Below are positions 8,971-19,201 of a stretch of DNA of 64,000 nucleotides, piece by piece. Source of the stretch: Pseudomonas lalkuanensis (GTDB taxonomy: Bacteria; Pseudomonadota; Gammaproteobacteria; Pseudomonadales; Pseudomonadaceae); the NCBI RefSeq assembly GCF_008807375.1, contig NZ_CP043311.1, positions 2,150,001 to 2,214,000 on the forward strand. The letters are read 5' to 3'. A program made the position numbers and the translations under genes. The notes below the pieces were generated by a model, which was not told the DNA's origin, did not search any database, and saw only the letters and a program-made list of their open reading frames with translations. The stretch's first letter is position 1. Every line of letters starts with the position of its first letter.

Positions 8971-9108
8971 CGAGGGCCTCCTGGCCTGTGAGCGATTGAG
9001 TCTCGCTAGGCTAGCGCAAAGGCCAGCAGCCGGGCAGCGGCTTGTGGTGTTGAACACGGCCATCGCGACGCCGGTCCAACGTCACTCACCCATCCCGGAG
9101 GAAGAGCC

Positions 9109-10131
9109 TTGTTTCCATTCAGGACCAGTCTCGCCGCGCTCCTGCTGGCGCTGGCGATTCCCGGCGAGGCGCGCGATTACCGCTACAGCGACGCCCATTT
9201 GCACTACGTGGATTTCTTCCAGGAAAGCGACGGCATGCAGGCCCTGTTGCAGGCGATGGACAAGGGCGGCATCGACCACGTGATGATTTCCGGCATTCCG
9301 GTGGCCAAGAAGTGGCACGAGGACGAACCCAAGCGGCCTCGCTACTACGCCGGAGACGACGCGGGCGCCTACTGGTACAGCGCCACGGATGTGCTGGTGG
9401 CCGCTGCGGTGAAGCAACTGCCGGATCAACAGCGCAAGCGCTTCCATCCCTTTCTCAGCGGTTTCAATCCCAACGACAAGAACTCCGATGCCCACATCCG
9501 CCGCATGCTGGAGCTGGATCCGGGGCTCTGGCAGGGGATCGGCGAAGTCTTCACCCGCCACGACGACCTCACCGCCCTGATCGATGGCGACACGCCGCGG
9601 GCCAACAACGAGGCCATGAGCCGCATCTATCACCTGGCCGCCGAATACGACCTGCCGGTGCTGCTGCACTCCAACATCACCTCCAAACGCGAGCGCAATC
9701 CGCTGTTCCTGCAGGAAATTGAAGAGCCGCTGCGCAACCATCCCCATGTGCGCTTCATCTGGGCCCACGCCGGGTCCAGCATGGAAATCCACCGCCACCA
9801 GACGAAGCTGGATTTCCTCCTGCCCACCCTGGAACGCCTGCTGGCGGATTACCCCAACCTCTACATCGACCTCTCCTGGAGCGTGCTGGAACCCTACCTG
9901 CTGGACGCCGATGGCAAGCCGGACCGCCGCTGGCTGGCGCTGGTGGAACGTCACCCGGAGCGCTTCATGCTGGGCTCGGATGTAGTGGGGCGTTTCGACG
10001 GGCTGGGGGATTACCTGTCGACCTACCGCCCCTTCCTCGATGCCTTGCCGGAGCCGGTGGCGCACAAGGTGGCGCGGGACAATTTCCTCGCCGTACTGCC
10101 CCGGAAACCGGGAAATGCCGCAGCGCAGTGA
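9109..10131 (+). CDS. Exported amidohydrolase-family protein (TTG start)
   Basis: A 340-residue protein with a signal peptide (FPFRTSLAALLLALAIPG, cleavage near GEA-R) and an amidohydrolase_2-type metal-dependent barrel. DAHLHYVDF gives the first metal ligands, WAHAGSS is a later His strand and MLGSDVVGRF the closing Asp. The only sensible start is TTG at 9109, six bases after GGAGGAAGAG; no in-frame ATG precedes the HxH motif. The predicted place is the periplasm. The substrate is unknown. Confidence 0.8.
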   Translation: MFPFRTSLAALLLALAIPGEARDYRYSDAHLHYVDFFQESDGMQALLQAMDKGGIDHVMISGIPVAKKWHEDEPKRPRYYAGDDAGAYWYSATDVLVAAAVKQLPDQQRKRFHPFLSGFNPNDKNSDAHIRRMLELDPGLWQGIGEVFTRHDDLTALIDGDTPRANNEAMSRIYHLAAEYDLPVLLHSNITSKRERNPLFLQEIEEPLRNHPHVRFIWAHAGSSMEIHRHQTKLDFLLPTLERLLADYPNLYIDLSWSVLEPYLLDADGKPDRRWLALVERHPERFMLGSDVVGRFDGLGDYLSTYRPFLDALPEPVAHKVARDNFLAVLPRKPGNAAAQ

Positions 10132-10194
10132 GCCTGTCACGAGGTTGTCATGGCCGCGTCATAACCTCGCGCCACCGCAAACAAGGAGCGCGAC

Positions 10195-10659
10195 ATGATC
10201 CCCTTTCGATTGACAGCACTCGTGGCCCTCGGCCTGGCTTCCGGCGTTGCCCTGGCTGACGTGCGCGTGGAGGGGCCGGTGGAATACGGCATCTTCGAAT
10301 CCCAGTACCAGGACTACCAGCCGGGCGAGCGTGTGCTGACCCGCAGCAACCAGACGATCCAGCCGACCGACGAGATCCCGGCCAAGCTGGGCACCAAGTT
10401 CGGCATGCGCTACACCCTGGTCGGCAAGCAGGAAAAGGACACCCCGCTGACCCTGCTTTATCTCACCCCCGGCGTGATCAGCCCGGACGGCAAGCGCCAC
10501 GACAAGTTCGTCGTGGAGCAGAAAATGGCACCGGGTGCCCCCACCGACGTGATGGCCTTCGAGTTCACCGAACACTACGAAGTGGTGCCGGGCGAGTGGC
10601 AGTTCATGGTCTTCCAGGGCGACCGCCTGCTGGCCCGCCAGCGCTTCACCGTTCGTTGA
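10195..10659 (+). CDS. DUF3859-family exported protein
   Basis: A 154-residue protein with a clear signal peptide (MIPFRLTALVALGLASG, cleavage near ALA-D21). The mature part is a single beta-rich domain typical of DUF3859, of unknown function. It begins 63 bases after the amidohydrolase, with AAGGAGCG upstream of the ATG, and precedes a two-component regulator. No catalytic residues are recognisable. Confidence 0.75.
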   Translation: MIPFRLTALVALGLASGVALADVRVEGPVEYGIFESQYQDYQPGERVLTRSNQTIQPTDEIPAKLGTKFGMRYTLVGKQEKDTPLTLLYLTPGVISPDGKRHDKFVVEQKMAPGAPTDVMAFEFTEHYEVVPGEWQFMVFQGDRLLARQRFTVR

Positions 10660-10724
10660 TCCCACGCGCGTCGTGATGGCGCGCTATAGTCGCTGGGTCT
10701 GAAGCAGGCGCGAGGCGCGGGCCC

Positions 10725-11444
10725 ATGGCCGAACAGATCAGCATCCTGGTGGTGGACGACGATGAGGCAATCCGCGAAATGCTGCTGGATTACCTCGGCG
10801 GCCAGGGTTATCAGGTGCAGGCCGTGGGCGACAGCGCCCAGTTGCGTGCGCGGCTGGCCGAAGCGCTGCCCGACCTGGTGCTGCTGGACGTGGGGCTGCC
10901 AGGCGAGGACGGCCTGAGCCTGGCGCGTTACCTGCGCGAGCATCACGACCTGCCGGTGATCATGGTGTCCGGCGCCGGCACGCCGCTGGACCGTATCGTC
11001 GGCCTGGAAGTCGGGGCTGACGATTACCTGGCCAAACCCTTCGACCCGCGCGAGTTGCTGGCACGGCTCAAGACCGTGCTGCGGCGTTATCGCCGCAATC
11101 CTGCGCCCGCCGCCCAGCCTGTCGCGGACAACGATAGCCCCTGCCTGCAACTCGGCCTGTGCCGCCTCGACCTGCAGAGCCGTCAGTTGTTCGACGCCGC
11201 GGGCGAGGAAATCCCCCTGACTGCCATGGAGTTCGACCTGCTCCAGGCCTTCGCCCAGCGCCCCAACCGGCCGCTTTCCCGCGACCAGCTGCTGAACCTC
11301 ACCCAGCACCGCGACTGGAACCCCTTCGACCGTTCCATCGACATCCGTATCGCCCGCTTGCGCCGCAAGCTGGAACAGGACCCGGACAAGCCGCAGATCA
11401 TTCGCACCGTTCGCGGCGTGGGTTACATGTTCGTGCCGGGCTGA
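10725..11444 (+). CDS. OmpR-family response regulator
   Basis: A 239-residue DNA-binding response regulator. The receiver domain (about 5-120) shows VVDDDEA, the phosphoacceptor Asp55 in LLDVGLPG and the Lys of AKPFD. The C-terminal winged helix (about 138-236) shows FDLLQAFAQRPNRPLSRDQLL and RTVRGVGYMF. A hybrid kinase follows 154 bases downstream on the same strand and is the obvious partner, although the kinase carries its own receiver. The target genes are unknown. Confidence 0.93.
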   Translation: MAEQISILVVDDDEAIREMLLDYLGGQGYQVQAVGDSAQLRARLAEALPDLVLLDVGLPGEDGLSLARYLREHHDLPVIMVSGAGTPLDRIVGLEVGADDYLAKPFDPRELLARLKTVLRRYRRNPAPAAQPVADNDSPCLQLGLCRLDLQSRQLFDAAGEEIPLTAMEFDLLQAFAQRPNRPLSRDQLLNLTQHRDWNPFDRSIDIRIARLRRKLEQDPDKPQIIRTVRGVGYMFVPG

Positions 11445-11598
11445 AAGCGGAACTGTATCTGCAAGATGGGGCGGGCAGTGCTCAATCCATCTCGCATCGC
11501 TGCTTTGTTTCAATTGTTTCAATGTCAACCCGGGCCGTTCGGCCGTAGCCGGGCTGTTCCATAATCAGGCGAGTCCGCCAGCCCCGGAGGGCCTTACG

Positions 11599-14421
11599 GT
11601 GAGCCAGCCCCTGACCAGCCGCTTCGCCATCAGCGCCGAAGAGCATCGCTTGCGGCAGATCGTCGACAGCAGCAGTGCGGTGATCTACGTGAAGGACCTC
11701 GACGGCCGCCTGGTGCTGGTCAACCGGGCCTTCGAGCGCTTGTTCAAGGTGCGCGCCGACCGGGTGCTGGGGCACACCGACCACGAATTCTTTCCCCCGG
11801 AAATTGCCGACGTACTGCGGGCCAACGACCTGCGGGTGATCCAGCTCGGCCATGAGCTGGAGTTCGAGGAGCAGGTGCCGATGGGCGGCAGCATCCGCAC
11901 CTATCTGTCGAACAAGTTCCCGCTGTTCGACGGCGAGGGCAGAGTCAGCGCCATCTGCGGCATCTCCACCGACATCAGTTCACGCAAGAGCCTGGAAGAG
12001 GTGCTGCGCTTCGTTGCCCTGGGTGTGTCGGCCGCCACCGGGAACGAGGTGTTCGAGGCCATCGCCCGCTACATGGTGCGTTCGCTGAACGCCGATTTCG
12101 CCTACGTCAGCCGCATCAGCGACGAAGGGCCGCAAAGCCTCACCACCCTGGCCCTCTACTACGGCGGGAAGCTGCACCAGAACGCCACATATTCCCTCAA
12201 GGGCACGCCTTGCTCCGAGGTGTTCGGCCGCAGTTTCCATTTCGTGCCCCGCGACCTGCGTAGTTCCTACCCCACAGACGAAGTGCTGGCTGCCTTCGGC
12301 GTCGACAGCTACGCCGGCTACCCGCTGTTCGCCAGCGACGGCCGTCCCCTGGGCCTGATCGCCGCTGGCCGGCTGGGGCCGATGTCCGATCGCGACAAGG
12401 TGGAATCGGTGCTGCGCATCTTCTCGGTACGGGCGGCGGCAGAAATCGAACGGCTGGAGGCGGAAGCCAGTTACCGGGCGATCTTCGATACCTCCGAGGA
12501 CGCCATCTTCGTCCACGACATCGACAGCGGCGCCCTGGTGGACGTCAACCCCAAGGCCTGCCGCGCCTACGGCTACAGCTATGAGGAAATGCTCAAGCTG
12601 GAAATCGATGCCTTCAGTGCCGGCTACGCGCCCTATACCGGCAAGGAAGCCGCCGGTTACCTGGCACGGGCCGCAGCAGGCCAGGTGCAGCGCTTCGAAT
12701 GGCACCGGCGCAACCGCGACGGCAGCCTGCACTGGGATGAGGTGCTGCTCAAGCGCGTGACCATCGGCGGTATCGACCGAATCCTCGGCATCACCCGCGA
12801 GATCACCCAGCGCAAGGAGGCCGAACAGGCCCTGCGTGCCAGCGAGTTGCAGTACCGCGCCATCACCAATACCGCCCTGGATTGCTTCATCAGCATGGAC
12901 GAGGCCGGGCAGGTGCTGGCGTTCAACCCTGCCGCCGAGCAGTGCTTCGGCCTCACCCGCGAGCAGGCGCTGGGGCATTCGTTGCTCAAACTGATCATTC
13001 CGCCGCGCTTCCGCGAGGCCTACGAGCACGCCCTGGAGCACTACCTGCAGACCGGTCACGGCGCCTTCCTCGGCAAGCGCATGGAAGTGGTGGCGCAGCG
13101 TGCCGACGGACGCGAATTCACCGCCGAACTGGCCCTGACCCAGGTGCCGGGGGACGAGGGGCCGCGTTTCATCTGCTACCTGCGCGACATCACCGAACGC
13201 ACCCAGGCCGAGGAGGAGCGCGCGCGCCTGGAGCAGCAGCTGCGCCAGGCCCAGCGGATGGAGGCCATCGGGCATCTGACCGGGGGCATCGCCCACGACT
13301 TCAACAACCTGCTGACCAGCATGCTGGGCTACACCGTGATGGCCCAGGAGCTGGCGGAGCAGGGCAGCGACGAGCGCCTGGGCAAGTACCTGTCGCGGGT
13401 GCAGCGTTCGGCGGAAAAGGCTCGCGACCTGATCCAGCAGATGCTCACCTTCAGCCGGGGCAGCCGTGGCAAGCCCCAGGTGGTCGCGCTGGACCTGCTG
13501 CTGGGGGACTTCATCCGCCTGGTGGAGTCCACGTTGCCGGCCACGGTGGAGCTGGAAGTTCAGCTCGACCACGACCTGCCACGGGTGCTGGCCGATCCGG
13601 TGCAGTTGGAGCAGGTGCTGATGAACCTCTGCATCAACGCCCGCGATGCCATGGGCAGCGTCGGCCAGCTGCGGGTGAGCCTGGGCCAGCAAGAGCTGGA
13701 GGGGGTCTGCGCCTCCTGCCAGCAGCGGATCAAGGGTCGTTATGTAGCACTGACGGTCAGCGACAGCGGTCCGGGGATCGACCCGGCGCTTCGGGCACAG
13801 ATCTTCGAACCGTTCTTCTCCACCAAGGCCACCGGCCAGGGGAGTGGCATGGGGCTGTCCATGGTGCATGGCATCGTCCATGAGTACGGCGGCCATATCC
13901 ACCTGGACAGCACCCCTGAGCAGGGCGCCACTTTTCGCGTGCTGATGCCGGCCCACAGTCCCGCGGCAGGGGGGGAACAGGCCAGTGCGCCGGCCGCTGC
14001 CCGGCCATTCCTGCGCTCGGCCCTGTGCGGCCGCGTGGCGGTGGTGGACGACGACGCCACGGTGGCTGAGTTCATGGGTGAATTGCTGGAGGGTTGGGGG
14101 CTGGAACCCGGCATCTTCTGTGATGCCGAGCAGGCCAGCCAATTGCTCTGCGCCGATCCCTACGCCTGGGATTTCGTCATCCTCGACCAGAGCATGCCGC
14201 GCCTGTCCGGCCTGCAACTCGCGCGGCGTCTGCTGGCGTCTCGCGCCGACCTGCCCATTGTGCTCTACACCGGTTTCAGCGACTCCCTGCTGGAAAGCGA
14301 AGTGCAGCAACAGGGTGTCAAGGCGCTGCTGACCAAGCCGCTTGACCAGCAGCGCCTGCACCAGTTGTTGCAGGTCTGGCTGGAGAGCCCCGGGAGCGGA
14401 TACAAAGCGGAAACAAACTGA
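11599..14421 (+). CDS. PAS/GAF hybrid sensor histidine kinase
   Basis: A 940-residue kinase without membrane segments, so probably cytosolic. In order: PAS (about 17-130), GAF (about 133-285), two more PAS/PAC domains (about 290-410 and 415-540), HisKA with His566 in [11 protein letters not shown], a HATPase domain ([17 protein letters not shown]) and a C-terminal receiver with Asp863 in VILDQSMP. The HDFNN form of the phosphorylation box is typical of NtrB-like and RcsC-unrelated hybrid kinases. The start is GTG with GGAGG about ten bases upstream. It lies after an OmpR-type regulator. The signal is unknown. Confidence 0.92.
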   Translation: MSQPLTSRFAISAEEHRLRQIVDSSSAVIYVKDLDGRLVLVNRAFERLFKVRADRVLGHTDHEFFPPEIADVLRANDLRVIQLGHELEFEEQVPMGGSIRTYLSNKFPLFDGEGRVSAICGISTDISSRKSLEEVLRFVALGVSAATGNEVFEAIARYMVRSLNADFAYVSRISDEGPQSLTTLALYYGGKLHQNATYSLKGTPCSEVFGRSFHFVPRDLRSSYPTDEVLAAFGVDSYAGYPLFASDGRPLGLIAAGRLGPMSDRDKVESVLRIFSVRAAAEIERLEAEASYRAIFDTSEDAIFVHDIDSGALVDVNPKACRAYGYSYEEMLKLEIDAFSAGYAPYTGKEAAGYLARAAAGQVQRFEWHRRNRDGSLHWDEVLLKRVTIGGIDRILGITREITQRKEAEQALRASELQYRAITNTALDCFISMDEAGQVLAFNPAAEQCFGLTREQALGHSLLKLIIPPRFREAYEHALEHYLQTGHGAFLGKRMEVVAQRADGREFTAELALTQVPGDEGPRFICYLRDITERTQAEEERARLEQQLRQAQRMEAIGHLTGGIAHDFNNLLTSMLGYTVMAQELAEQGSDERLGKYLSRVQRSAEKARDLIQQMLTFSRGSRGKPQVVALDLLLGDFIRLVESTLPATVELEVQLDHDLPRVLADPVQLEQVLMNLCINARDAMGSVGQLRVSLGQQELEGVCASCQQRIKGRYVALTVSDSGPGIDPALRAQIFEPFFSTKATGQGSGMGLSMVHGIVHEYGGHIHLDSTPEQGATFRVLMPAHSPAAGGEQASAPAAARPFLRSALCGRVAVVDDDATVAEFMGELLEGWGLEPGIFCDAEQASQLLCADPYAWDFVILDQSMPRLSGLQLARRLLASRADLPIVLYTGFSDSLLESEVQQQGVKALLTKPLDQQRLHQLLQVWLESPGSGYKAETN

Positions 14422-14520
14422 GCGCTGTCAGCCATCGGGCTGATACAGGCCGGGGCGAAGCTGGTGTCCAAGGCGGAGCGGAGCGATCCCGCCGACCAGA
14501 ACCCCCGGCAGGAGCGCATC

Positions 14521-15294
14521 ATGTTCACCTATTTCAAGCGCATTTCGATCTTTTCCTATGGTCTGATCAGCTACCTGATCTTCTTCGCGACCTTCGTCTA
14601 TTCCATCGGCTTCATCGCCAATCTGCCGTTCGCGCCGCGAACCCTGGATGGCGAGCCGCGCCTGCCGTTCTGGACCGCCCTGGGAATCGACGTGCTGTTG
14701 CTGGCCATCTTCGCCGTCCAGCACAGCCTGATGGCACGGCCGGCCTTCAAGGCCTGGTGGACCCAGTGGGTGTCGCCGGCGGCCGAGCGCAGCACCTACG
14801 TGCTGTTTTCCAGCCTGGCGCTGATCCTGCTGTACAGCTACTGGCAGCCACTCGGTGGCGAGATCTGGAATATCGAGAACCGCTCCGGCCGGTTGGTACT
14901 GGGCGCCACCTTCGGTTTCGGCTGGGCGCTGGTGTTCTACGCCACCCTGCTGATCAACCACTTCGACCTGTTCGGCCTGCGCCAGGTCTGGCTGAACCTG
15001 CTGGGCACGCCCTACACCGAGCTGGAGTTCAAGACGCCGGGGGCCTACAAGCTGGTACGCCACCCGCTCTACCTGGGCTGGTTCCTGTGCTTCTGGGCCA
15101 CCCCGACCATGAGTGCGACCCACCTGCTGTTCGCCGTGCTGACCAGCATCTACATCCTGGCCGCCATCCAGCTGGAAGAGCGCGACCTGCTGCGGGCGCA
15201 TCCGGAGTACGCCGACTATCGCAGCCAGGTGCCCATGCTGCTGCCGCGCATTGGCGGGCGGGAGAAGGCGGCGGGTGGCCGCGAAGCGGCCTGA
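14521..15294 (+). CDS. mddA: Probable methanethiol S-methyltransferase (MddA-like)
   Basis: A 257-residue membrane protein with five or so hydrophobic helices, of the isoprenylcysteine carboxyl methyltransferase superfamily. The C-terminal SAM-binding motif reads YKLVRHPLYLGWFLCFWATP, followed by QLEERDL. Several blocks (FAVQHSLMARPAFK, AERSTYVLF, INHFDLFGLRQVWL) resemble, from memory, MddA of Pseudomonas, which methylates methanethiol to dimethyl sulfide at the inner membrane. AGGAG lies before the ATG at 14521. A plain NnrU/ICMT-family methyltransferase of other specificity is the alternative. Confidence 0.65.
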   Translation: MFTYFKRISIFSYGLISYLIFFATFVYSIGFIANLPFAPRTLDGEPRLPFWTALGIDVLLLAIFAVQHSLMARPAFKAWWTQWVSPAAERSTYVLFSSLALILLYSYWQPLGGEIWNIENRSGRLVLGATFGFGWALVFYATLLINHFDLFGLRQVWLNLLGTPYTELEFKTPGAYKLVRHPLYLGWFLCFWATPTMSATHLLFAVLTSIYILAAIQLEERDLLRAHPEYADYRSQVPMLLPRIGGREKAAGGREAA

Positions 15295-15309
15295 TCGCCG
15301 GGAATACAG

Positions 15310-15335
15310 AAGGGCGCCTCAGTGGCGCCCTTTTT
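15310..15335 (+). terminator. Rho-independent terminator
   Basis: The stem AAGGGCGCC with its complement and loop TCAGT runs into a T tract (15331-15335), 15 bases after the methyltransferase stop. It faces the converging chemoreceptor gene. Confidence 0.9.
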
Positions 15336-15380
15336 CATGTTCGGCGATGGGTGCCGGGCCAAGGCCCTGTTCCCCGGGAG

Positions 15381-17006
15381 TCAGACCACGAAGCGCGCGA
15401 TCATGCCGTTGAGCTCCACCGCCAGGCGCGACAACTCATGGGTGGCGGCGGCGGTCTGGTTGGCGCCGGCCGAGGTCTGCACCGAGATATCGCGGATGTT
15501 CACCAGGTTGCGGTCTACCTCGCGGGCCACCTGGGCCTGCTGCTCGGCGGCGGTGGCGATCACCAGGGTGCGCTCGTTGATCTCGCCGGCCCGCCGGGCG
15601 ATGTCTTGCAGGGCCTGCCCAGCACTTTCCGCCAACTTGACCATATCCTGCGCATGGGTATCGCTCTTGTTCATGGCGCTGACGGCCGCATCGGAGCCGG
15701 CCTGAATGGCGGCGATCATCTGTTCGATCTCTCGGGTCGACTCCTGGGTGCGGTGGGCGAGGGCACGTACCTCGTCGGCCACCACGGCGAAGCCGCGTCC
15801 CTGCTCACCGGCACGGGCCGCCTCGATGGCGGCGTTGAGGGCCAGCAGGTTGGTCTGCTCGGCGATGGAACGTATTACGTCCAGCACCGTGGCGATGCCC
15901 TGGGCCTGTCCGGCGAGGTCCGCCACCATTTGCGTGGAACGGGTGACTTCCTCGCCCATTCCGCGAATGGCCTGGACGGTTTCCTCTACCTGTTCGCGGC
16001 CGCTGAGCGCGACGCCTTCCGAAGTGGTGGAGGCCTCTGAGGTGGAGGCGGCATTGCGTGCCACTTCCTCGACCGCCGCGCTCATCTGGTTTACCGCTGT
16101 CGCGGCCATCTCGATCTCGTCGTGCTGGCGGTTCAGCGAGCGGTTGCCTTCCTCGGTTACCGCATAGAGCTCTTCCGCTGCCGAAGCGAGCTGTGTGGCG
16201 GAATGGCCGATCTGTTCGATGGTGCCGCGCAGGTACTGTCGCATGGACTGCAGGGCCTGCATCAGCCGGGCGGGTTCGTCGCGGCCGGAGCTGTCCGGTT
16301 CGCCGGTGAGATCGCCACCGGCCACCCGCTCTGCGGTGCGCATGGCCTCGCGGATGGGGCCGACGATGCTTTGGGTCAGTAGCCAGGCGATGGCGATGCT
16401 GGCCAGGACCGCCAGCACCATTACCAGCACTACGGAGCGAGTGGCGTCCTTGACGACTTCGTCGCCGCGGCGGCTGGATTCCCCCGCCTGGCGTTGGTCG
16501 AGGTCGATCAATGCGGCGAGGTTTCGTGACAGGTTTTCGTAGCGTTGGTACTGCTCGCCACGCATCAGCGCGTAGGCGCGTTCGGTGTCGTTACGGCGCG
16601 ACAGCTGCAACAGGGCCTCGTGGCTGTTCATGTAGTCGCGGCTGGCGCTGAGTACCTCCTCGAACAATTGCTTCTCCTCCGGCAGCTGCAGCAATGACTG
16701 GTACGCCGTCTCCACCTTTGCAAGTTCGGCGAGCAGCATATCCATGCGTCGCTCCTGGGCATTCATGGTGTCGCTGTCCTGGGCCAGCACGTGGTTCATC
16801 TCGCTGAGGCGGAATGTGGCCATGAGCAGGCCCATCTGGCCGGAGGCCTGCACACTGGGGAGCCAGAATTCGCTGATCTCGGTGGAGGCCTTGTTGATGG
16901 CAGTCATGCGGTTGTGGGCGAAGCCACCGAGGCCGACCAGCATCAGGGTGATGATGGCGAAGCCGAAGGCGGCACGGTAGGCGATGGGGAATTGGCGAAG
17001 GAACAT
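15381..17006 (-). CDS. Methyl-accepting chemotaxis protein (four-helix-bundle sensor)
   Basis: A 541-residue chemoreceptor. The order is an N-terminal membrane helix (about 11-31), a helical periplasmic domain of about 150 residues that looks like a four-helix bundle, a second membrane helix (about 188-210), HAMP, and a long cytoplasmic coiled coil. The hairpin tip contains the conserved signalling segment [20 protein letters not shown], which contacts CheA and CheW. From memory it is in the position of PA1608 in PAO1. The ligand is unknown. No chemotaxis operon is nearby, so it works with components encoded elsewhere. Confidence 0.93.
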   Translation of the reverse strand: MFLRQFPIAYRAAFGFAIITLMLVGLGGFAHNRMTAINKASTEISEFWLPSVQASGQMGLLMATFRLSEMNHVLAQDSDTMNAQERRMDMLLAELAKVETAYQSLLQLPEEKQLFEEVLSASRDYMNSHEALLQLSRRNDTERAYALMRGEQYQRYENLSRNLAALIDLDQRQAGESSRRGDEVVKDATRSVVLVMVLAVLASIAIAWLLTQSIVGPIREAMRTAERVAGGDLTGEPDSSGRDEPARLMQALQSMRQYLRGTIEQIGHSATQLASAAEELYAVTEEGNRSLNRQHDEIEMAATAVNQMSAAVEEVARNAASTSEASTTSEGVALSGREQVEETVQAIRGMGEEVTRSTQMVADLAGQAQGIATVLDVIRSIAEQTNLLALNAAIEAARAGEQGRGFAVVADEVRALAHRTQESTREIEQMIAAIQAGSDAAVSAMNKSDTHAQDMVKLAESAGQALQDIARRAGEINERTLVIATAAEQQAQVAREVDRNLVNIRDISVQTSAGANQTAAATHELSRLAVELNGMIARFVV

Positions 17007-17141
17007 CTGTCTACTCCGATCCGGGACGAATGGGGTGTTGCTGGTCCCTTTAGCGGAGGAGGGCGGTGCTTCTTGATGGCGGGATAGACGGTTCGGAAAA
17101 GCCCTACAAACCTGATGGAAGAAGTGGACGCCCCATAAACG

Positions 17142-17175
17142 ACAACGCCCGTATCCGGGGGGATACGGGCGTTGT
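17142..17175 (-). terminator. Terminator of fabA-fabB
   Basis: A 15-bp perfect stem ACAACGCCCGTATCC with its complement and loop GGGG lies 20 bases beyond the fabB stop. The T tract on the minus strand is short (TCGTTTAT). Confidence 0.8.
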
Positions 17176-17195
17176 GGATACCGCCGGGTCTGGGA

Positions 17196-18413
17196 TCAGC
17201 CGTTGAAGCGGCGCAGTACCAGGGTGGCGTTGGTGCCGCCGAAGCCGAAGCTGTTGGACATGACGGTGTCGATCTTGGCGCCTTCGCGGGTCTCGCGCAG
17301 GATCGGCATGTCTGCCACCTCCGGGTCCAGTTCGTCGATGTTGGCCGAGCCAGCCATGAACTTGCCTTCCATCATCAGCAGGCAGTAGATGGCTTCCTGT
17401 ACGCCGGCGGCGCCCAGGGAGTGACCGGACAGGCTCTTGGTGGAGCTGATGGCCGGGGCCTTGTCGCCGAATACTTCGCGTACGCCGCGGATCTCCGCCA
17501 CGTCGCCCACCGGGGTGGAGGTGCCATGGGTGTTCAGGTAGTCGATCGGGGTGTCGACGGTGGACAGCGCCTGCTGCATGCAGCGGATGGCGCCTTCGCC
17601 GCTCGGGGCGACCATGTCGTAGCCGTCGGAGGTCGCGCCGTAGCCGACGATCTCGGCGTAGATCTTGGCGCCGCGCTTGAGGGCGTGTTCCAGCTCCTCG
17701 ACCACGACCATGCCGCCGCCGCCAGCGATGACGAAGCCGTCGCGCTTGGCGTCATAGGCGCGGGAAGCGCGCTCGGGGGTGTCGTTGTACTGGGTGGAGA
17801 GGGCGCCCATGGCGTCGAACAGGCAGCTCTGGCTCCAATGCTCTTCTTCACCGCCGCCGGCGAAGACCATGTCCTGCTTGCCCAGCTGAATCTGCTCCAT
17901 GGCCTGGCCGATGCAGTGTGCGCTGGTGGCGCAGGCGGAGGAGATGGAGAAGTTCACACCCTTGATCCGGAAGGGGGTGGCCAGGCATGCGGAAACGGTG
18001 CTGCCCATGGTGCGGGTCACGCGGTATGGGCCGATGCGCTTGACGCCTTTCTCGCGCAGGGTGTCGATGGCTTCCATCTGGTTGACGGTGGAAGCGCCGC
18101 CGGAGCCGGCGATCAGGCCCACGCGCGGGTTGGAGATCTGCTCGGCGCTCAGGCCGGCGTCTTCGATGGCTTGCTGCATGGCCAGGTAGGCGTAGGCAGC
18201 GGCATCGCCCATGAAGCGGAAGAGCTTGCGGTCGATCAGCTCTTCCAGGTTCAGGTTCACGGAGCCGGAAACCTGGCTGCGCAGACCCATCTCCGCATAG
18301 GAGGGGTTGTAGCGGATACCGGAACGGCCGGCGCGCAGGTTCTCGGAGACGGTGGCTTTGTCATTGCCCAGGCAGGAGACGATGCCCAGGCCAGTAATCA
18401 CGACGCGACGCAT
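17196..18413 (-). CDS. fabB: 3-oxoacyl-ACP synthase I
   Basis: A 405-residue beta-ketoacyl-ACP synthase I of normal length. [17 protein letters not shown] holds the acyl-accepting Cys, [11 protein letters not shown] and [11 protein letters not shown] the two catalytic His residues, and [13 protein letters not shown] closes the fold. It elongates acyl-ACP, including the cis-3-decenoyl intermediate made by FabA, and so is needed for unsaturated fatty acids. It starts 11 bases after fabA with AAGGA before the ATG, and ends before a strong hairpin, giving a fabA-fabB operon. Confidence 0.98.
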   Translation of the reverse strand: MRRVVITGLGIVSCLGNDKATVSENLRAGRSGIRYNPSYAEMGLRSQVSGSVNLNLEELIDRKLFRFMGDAAAYAYLAMQQAIEDAGLSAEQISNPRVGLIAGSGGASTVNQMEAIDTLREKGVKRIGPYRVTRTMGSTVSACLATPFRIKGVNFSISSACATSAHCIGQAMEQIQLGKQDMVFAGGGEEEHWSQSCLFDAMGALSTQYNDTPERASRAYDAKRDGFVIAGGGGMVVVEELEHALKRGAKIYAEIVGYGATSDGYDMVAPSGEGAIRCMQQALSTVDTPIDYLNTHGTSTPVGDVAEIRGVREVFGDKAPAISSTKSLSGHSLGAAGVQEAIYCLLMMEGKFMAGSANIDELDPEVADMPILRETREGAKIDTVMSNSFGFGGTNATLVLRRFNG

Positions 18414-18424
18414 GCGGATGTCCT

Positions 18425-18940
18425 TCAGAAGCTGTCGGTAGAGGTGAACAGGCCGACGCGCAGGCCTTCGGCGCTGTAGATCTCGCGGCCGTCGACGGCA
18501 ACGGTGCCATCGGCGATACCGAGGATCAGCGAACGATTAATAGTGCGCTTGATGTGGATGGTGTAGGTGATCTTTTTCGCGGACGGCAGGACCTGGCCGA
18601 AGAACTTGACTTCGCCGGAGCCGAGGGCGCGGCCACGGCCGGGATTGCCCTGCCAGCCGAGGAAGAAACCGACCAGCTGCCACATGGCGTCGAGGCCGAG
18701 GCAGCCGGGCATGACCGGGTCGCCTTCGAAGTGGCAGGCGAAGAACCACAGGTCAGGGTTGATATCGAGCTCGGCGACGATCTCGCCTTTGCCGTACTTC
18801 CCGCCGGTTTCGCTGATATGCGCGATGCGGTCGATCATCAGCATGTTGGGGGCGGGCAGTTGCGCATTACCAGGGCCGAACAGCTCGCCGCGACTGCAGC
18901 GCAGCAGGTCTTCCCGGGTATAGGCGTTTTGTTTGGTCAT
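18425..18940 (-). CDS. fabA: 3-hydroxydecanoyl-ACP dehydratase/isomerase
   Basis: A 171-residue hotdog dehydratase of the usual FabA length. The active-site His lies in [24 protein letters not shown], with the partner Asp on the following helix. It makes trans-2- and cis-3-decenoyl-ACP, the branch point to unsaturated fatty acids. GAGGAG precedes the ATG. In Pseudomonas fabAB is regulated by the TetR-type protein DesT; a weak matching half site lies at 19069-19086 on the upstream side. Confidence 0.98.
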   Translation of the reverse strand: MTKQNAYTREDLLRCSRGELFGPGNAQLPAPNMLMIDRIAHISETGGKYGKGEIVAELDINPDLWFFACHFEGDPVMPGCLGLDAMWQLVGFFLGWQGNPGRGRALGSGEVKFFGQVLPSAKKITYTIHIKRTINRSLILGIADGTVAVDGREIYSAEGLRVGLFTSTDSF

Positions 18941-19068
18941 GCGAGCTCCTCAATGGTCCCCGTCTGGCACAGGGCTTTGCATTCATCCTTCTGCCGTGGC
19001 CGTTGTAGGGGGCGTCAGGCGGCAGACTAGTCATAGACTGTTGCGTTGCGGTGAAAGTCACAGAATGC

Positions 19069-19086
19069 CGAGCACAGTCGTTCACC
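19069..19086 (-). promoter_or_regulatory. Weak candidate DesT-type operator upstream of fabA
   Basis: Read on the minus strand this is GGTGAACGACTGTGCTCG. The left half GTGAACG matches the DesT half site as I remember it, and the right half is poor. It lies about 130-145 bases before the fabA start. The rest of 18941-19201 holds no gene; a -10-like TATGACT lies between this site and fabA. Confidence 0.25.
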
Positions 19087-19201
19087 TGGTATGACAGCGG
19101 CCCGTCGCAAGGGGCTGCCGGGGGACCTCCCGCTCGCAAAGCGTGTCGCACTTTAACATCCCCGGACACTCGACGAATGTCTGGAAACGGCACCAATCGT
19201 T

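Noticed and set aside
11980..14361. A 793-codon minus-strand frame opposite the hybrid kinase
   Set aside because: Low-complexity Gln/His/Gly-rich translation antisense to a clear kinase gene.
17172..18479. A plus-strand frame of 435 codons across fabB
   Set aside because: Antisense to fabB, without a domain; it reads through the terminator and into fabA.
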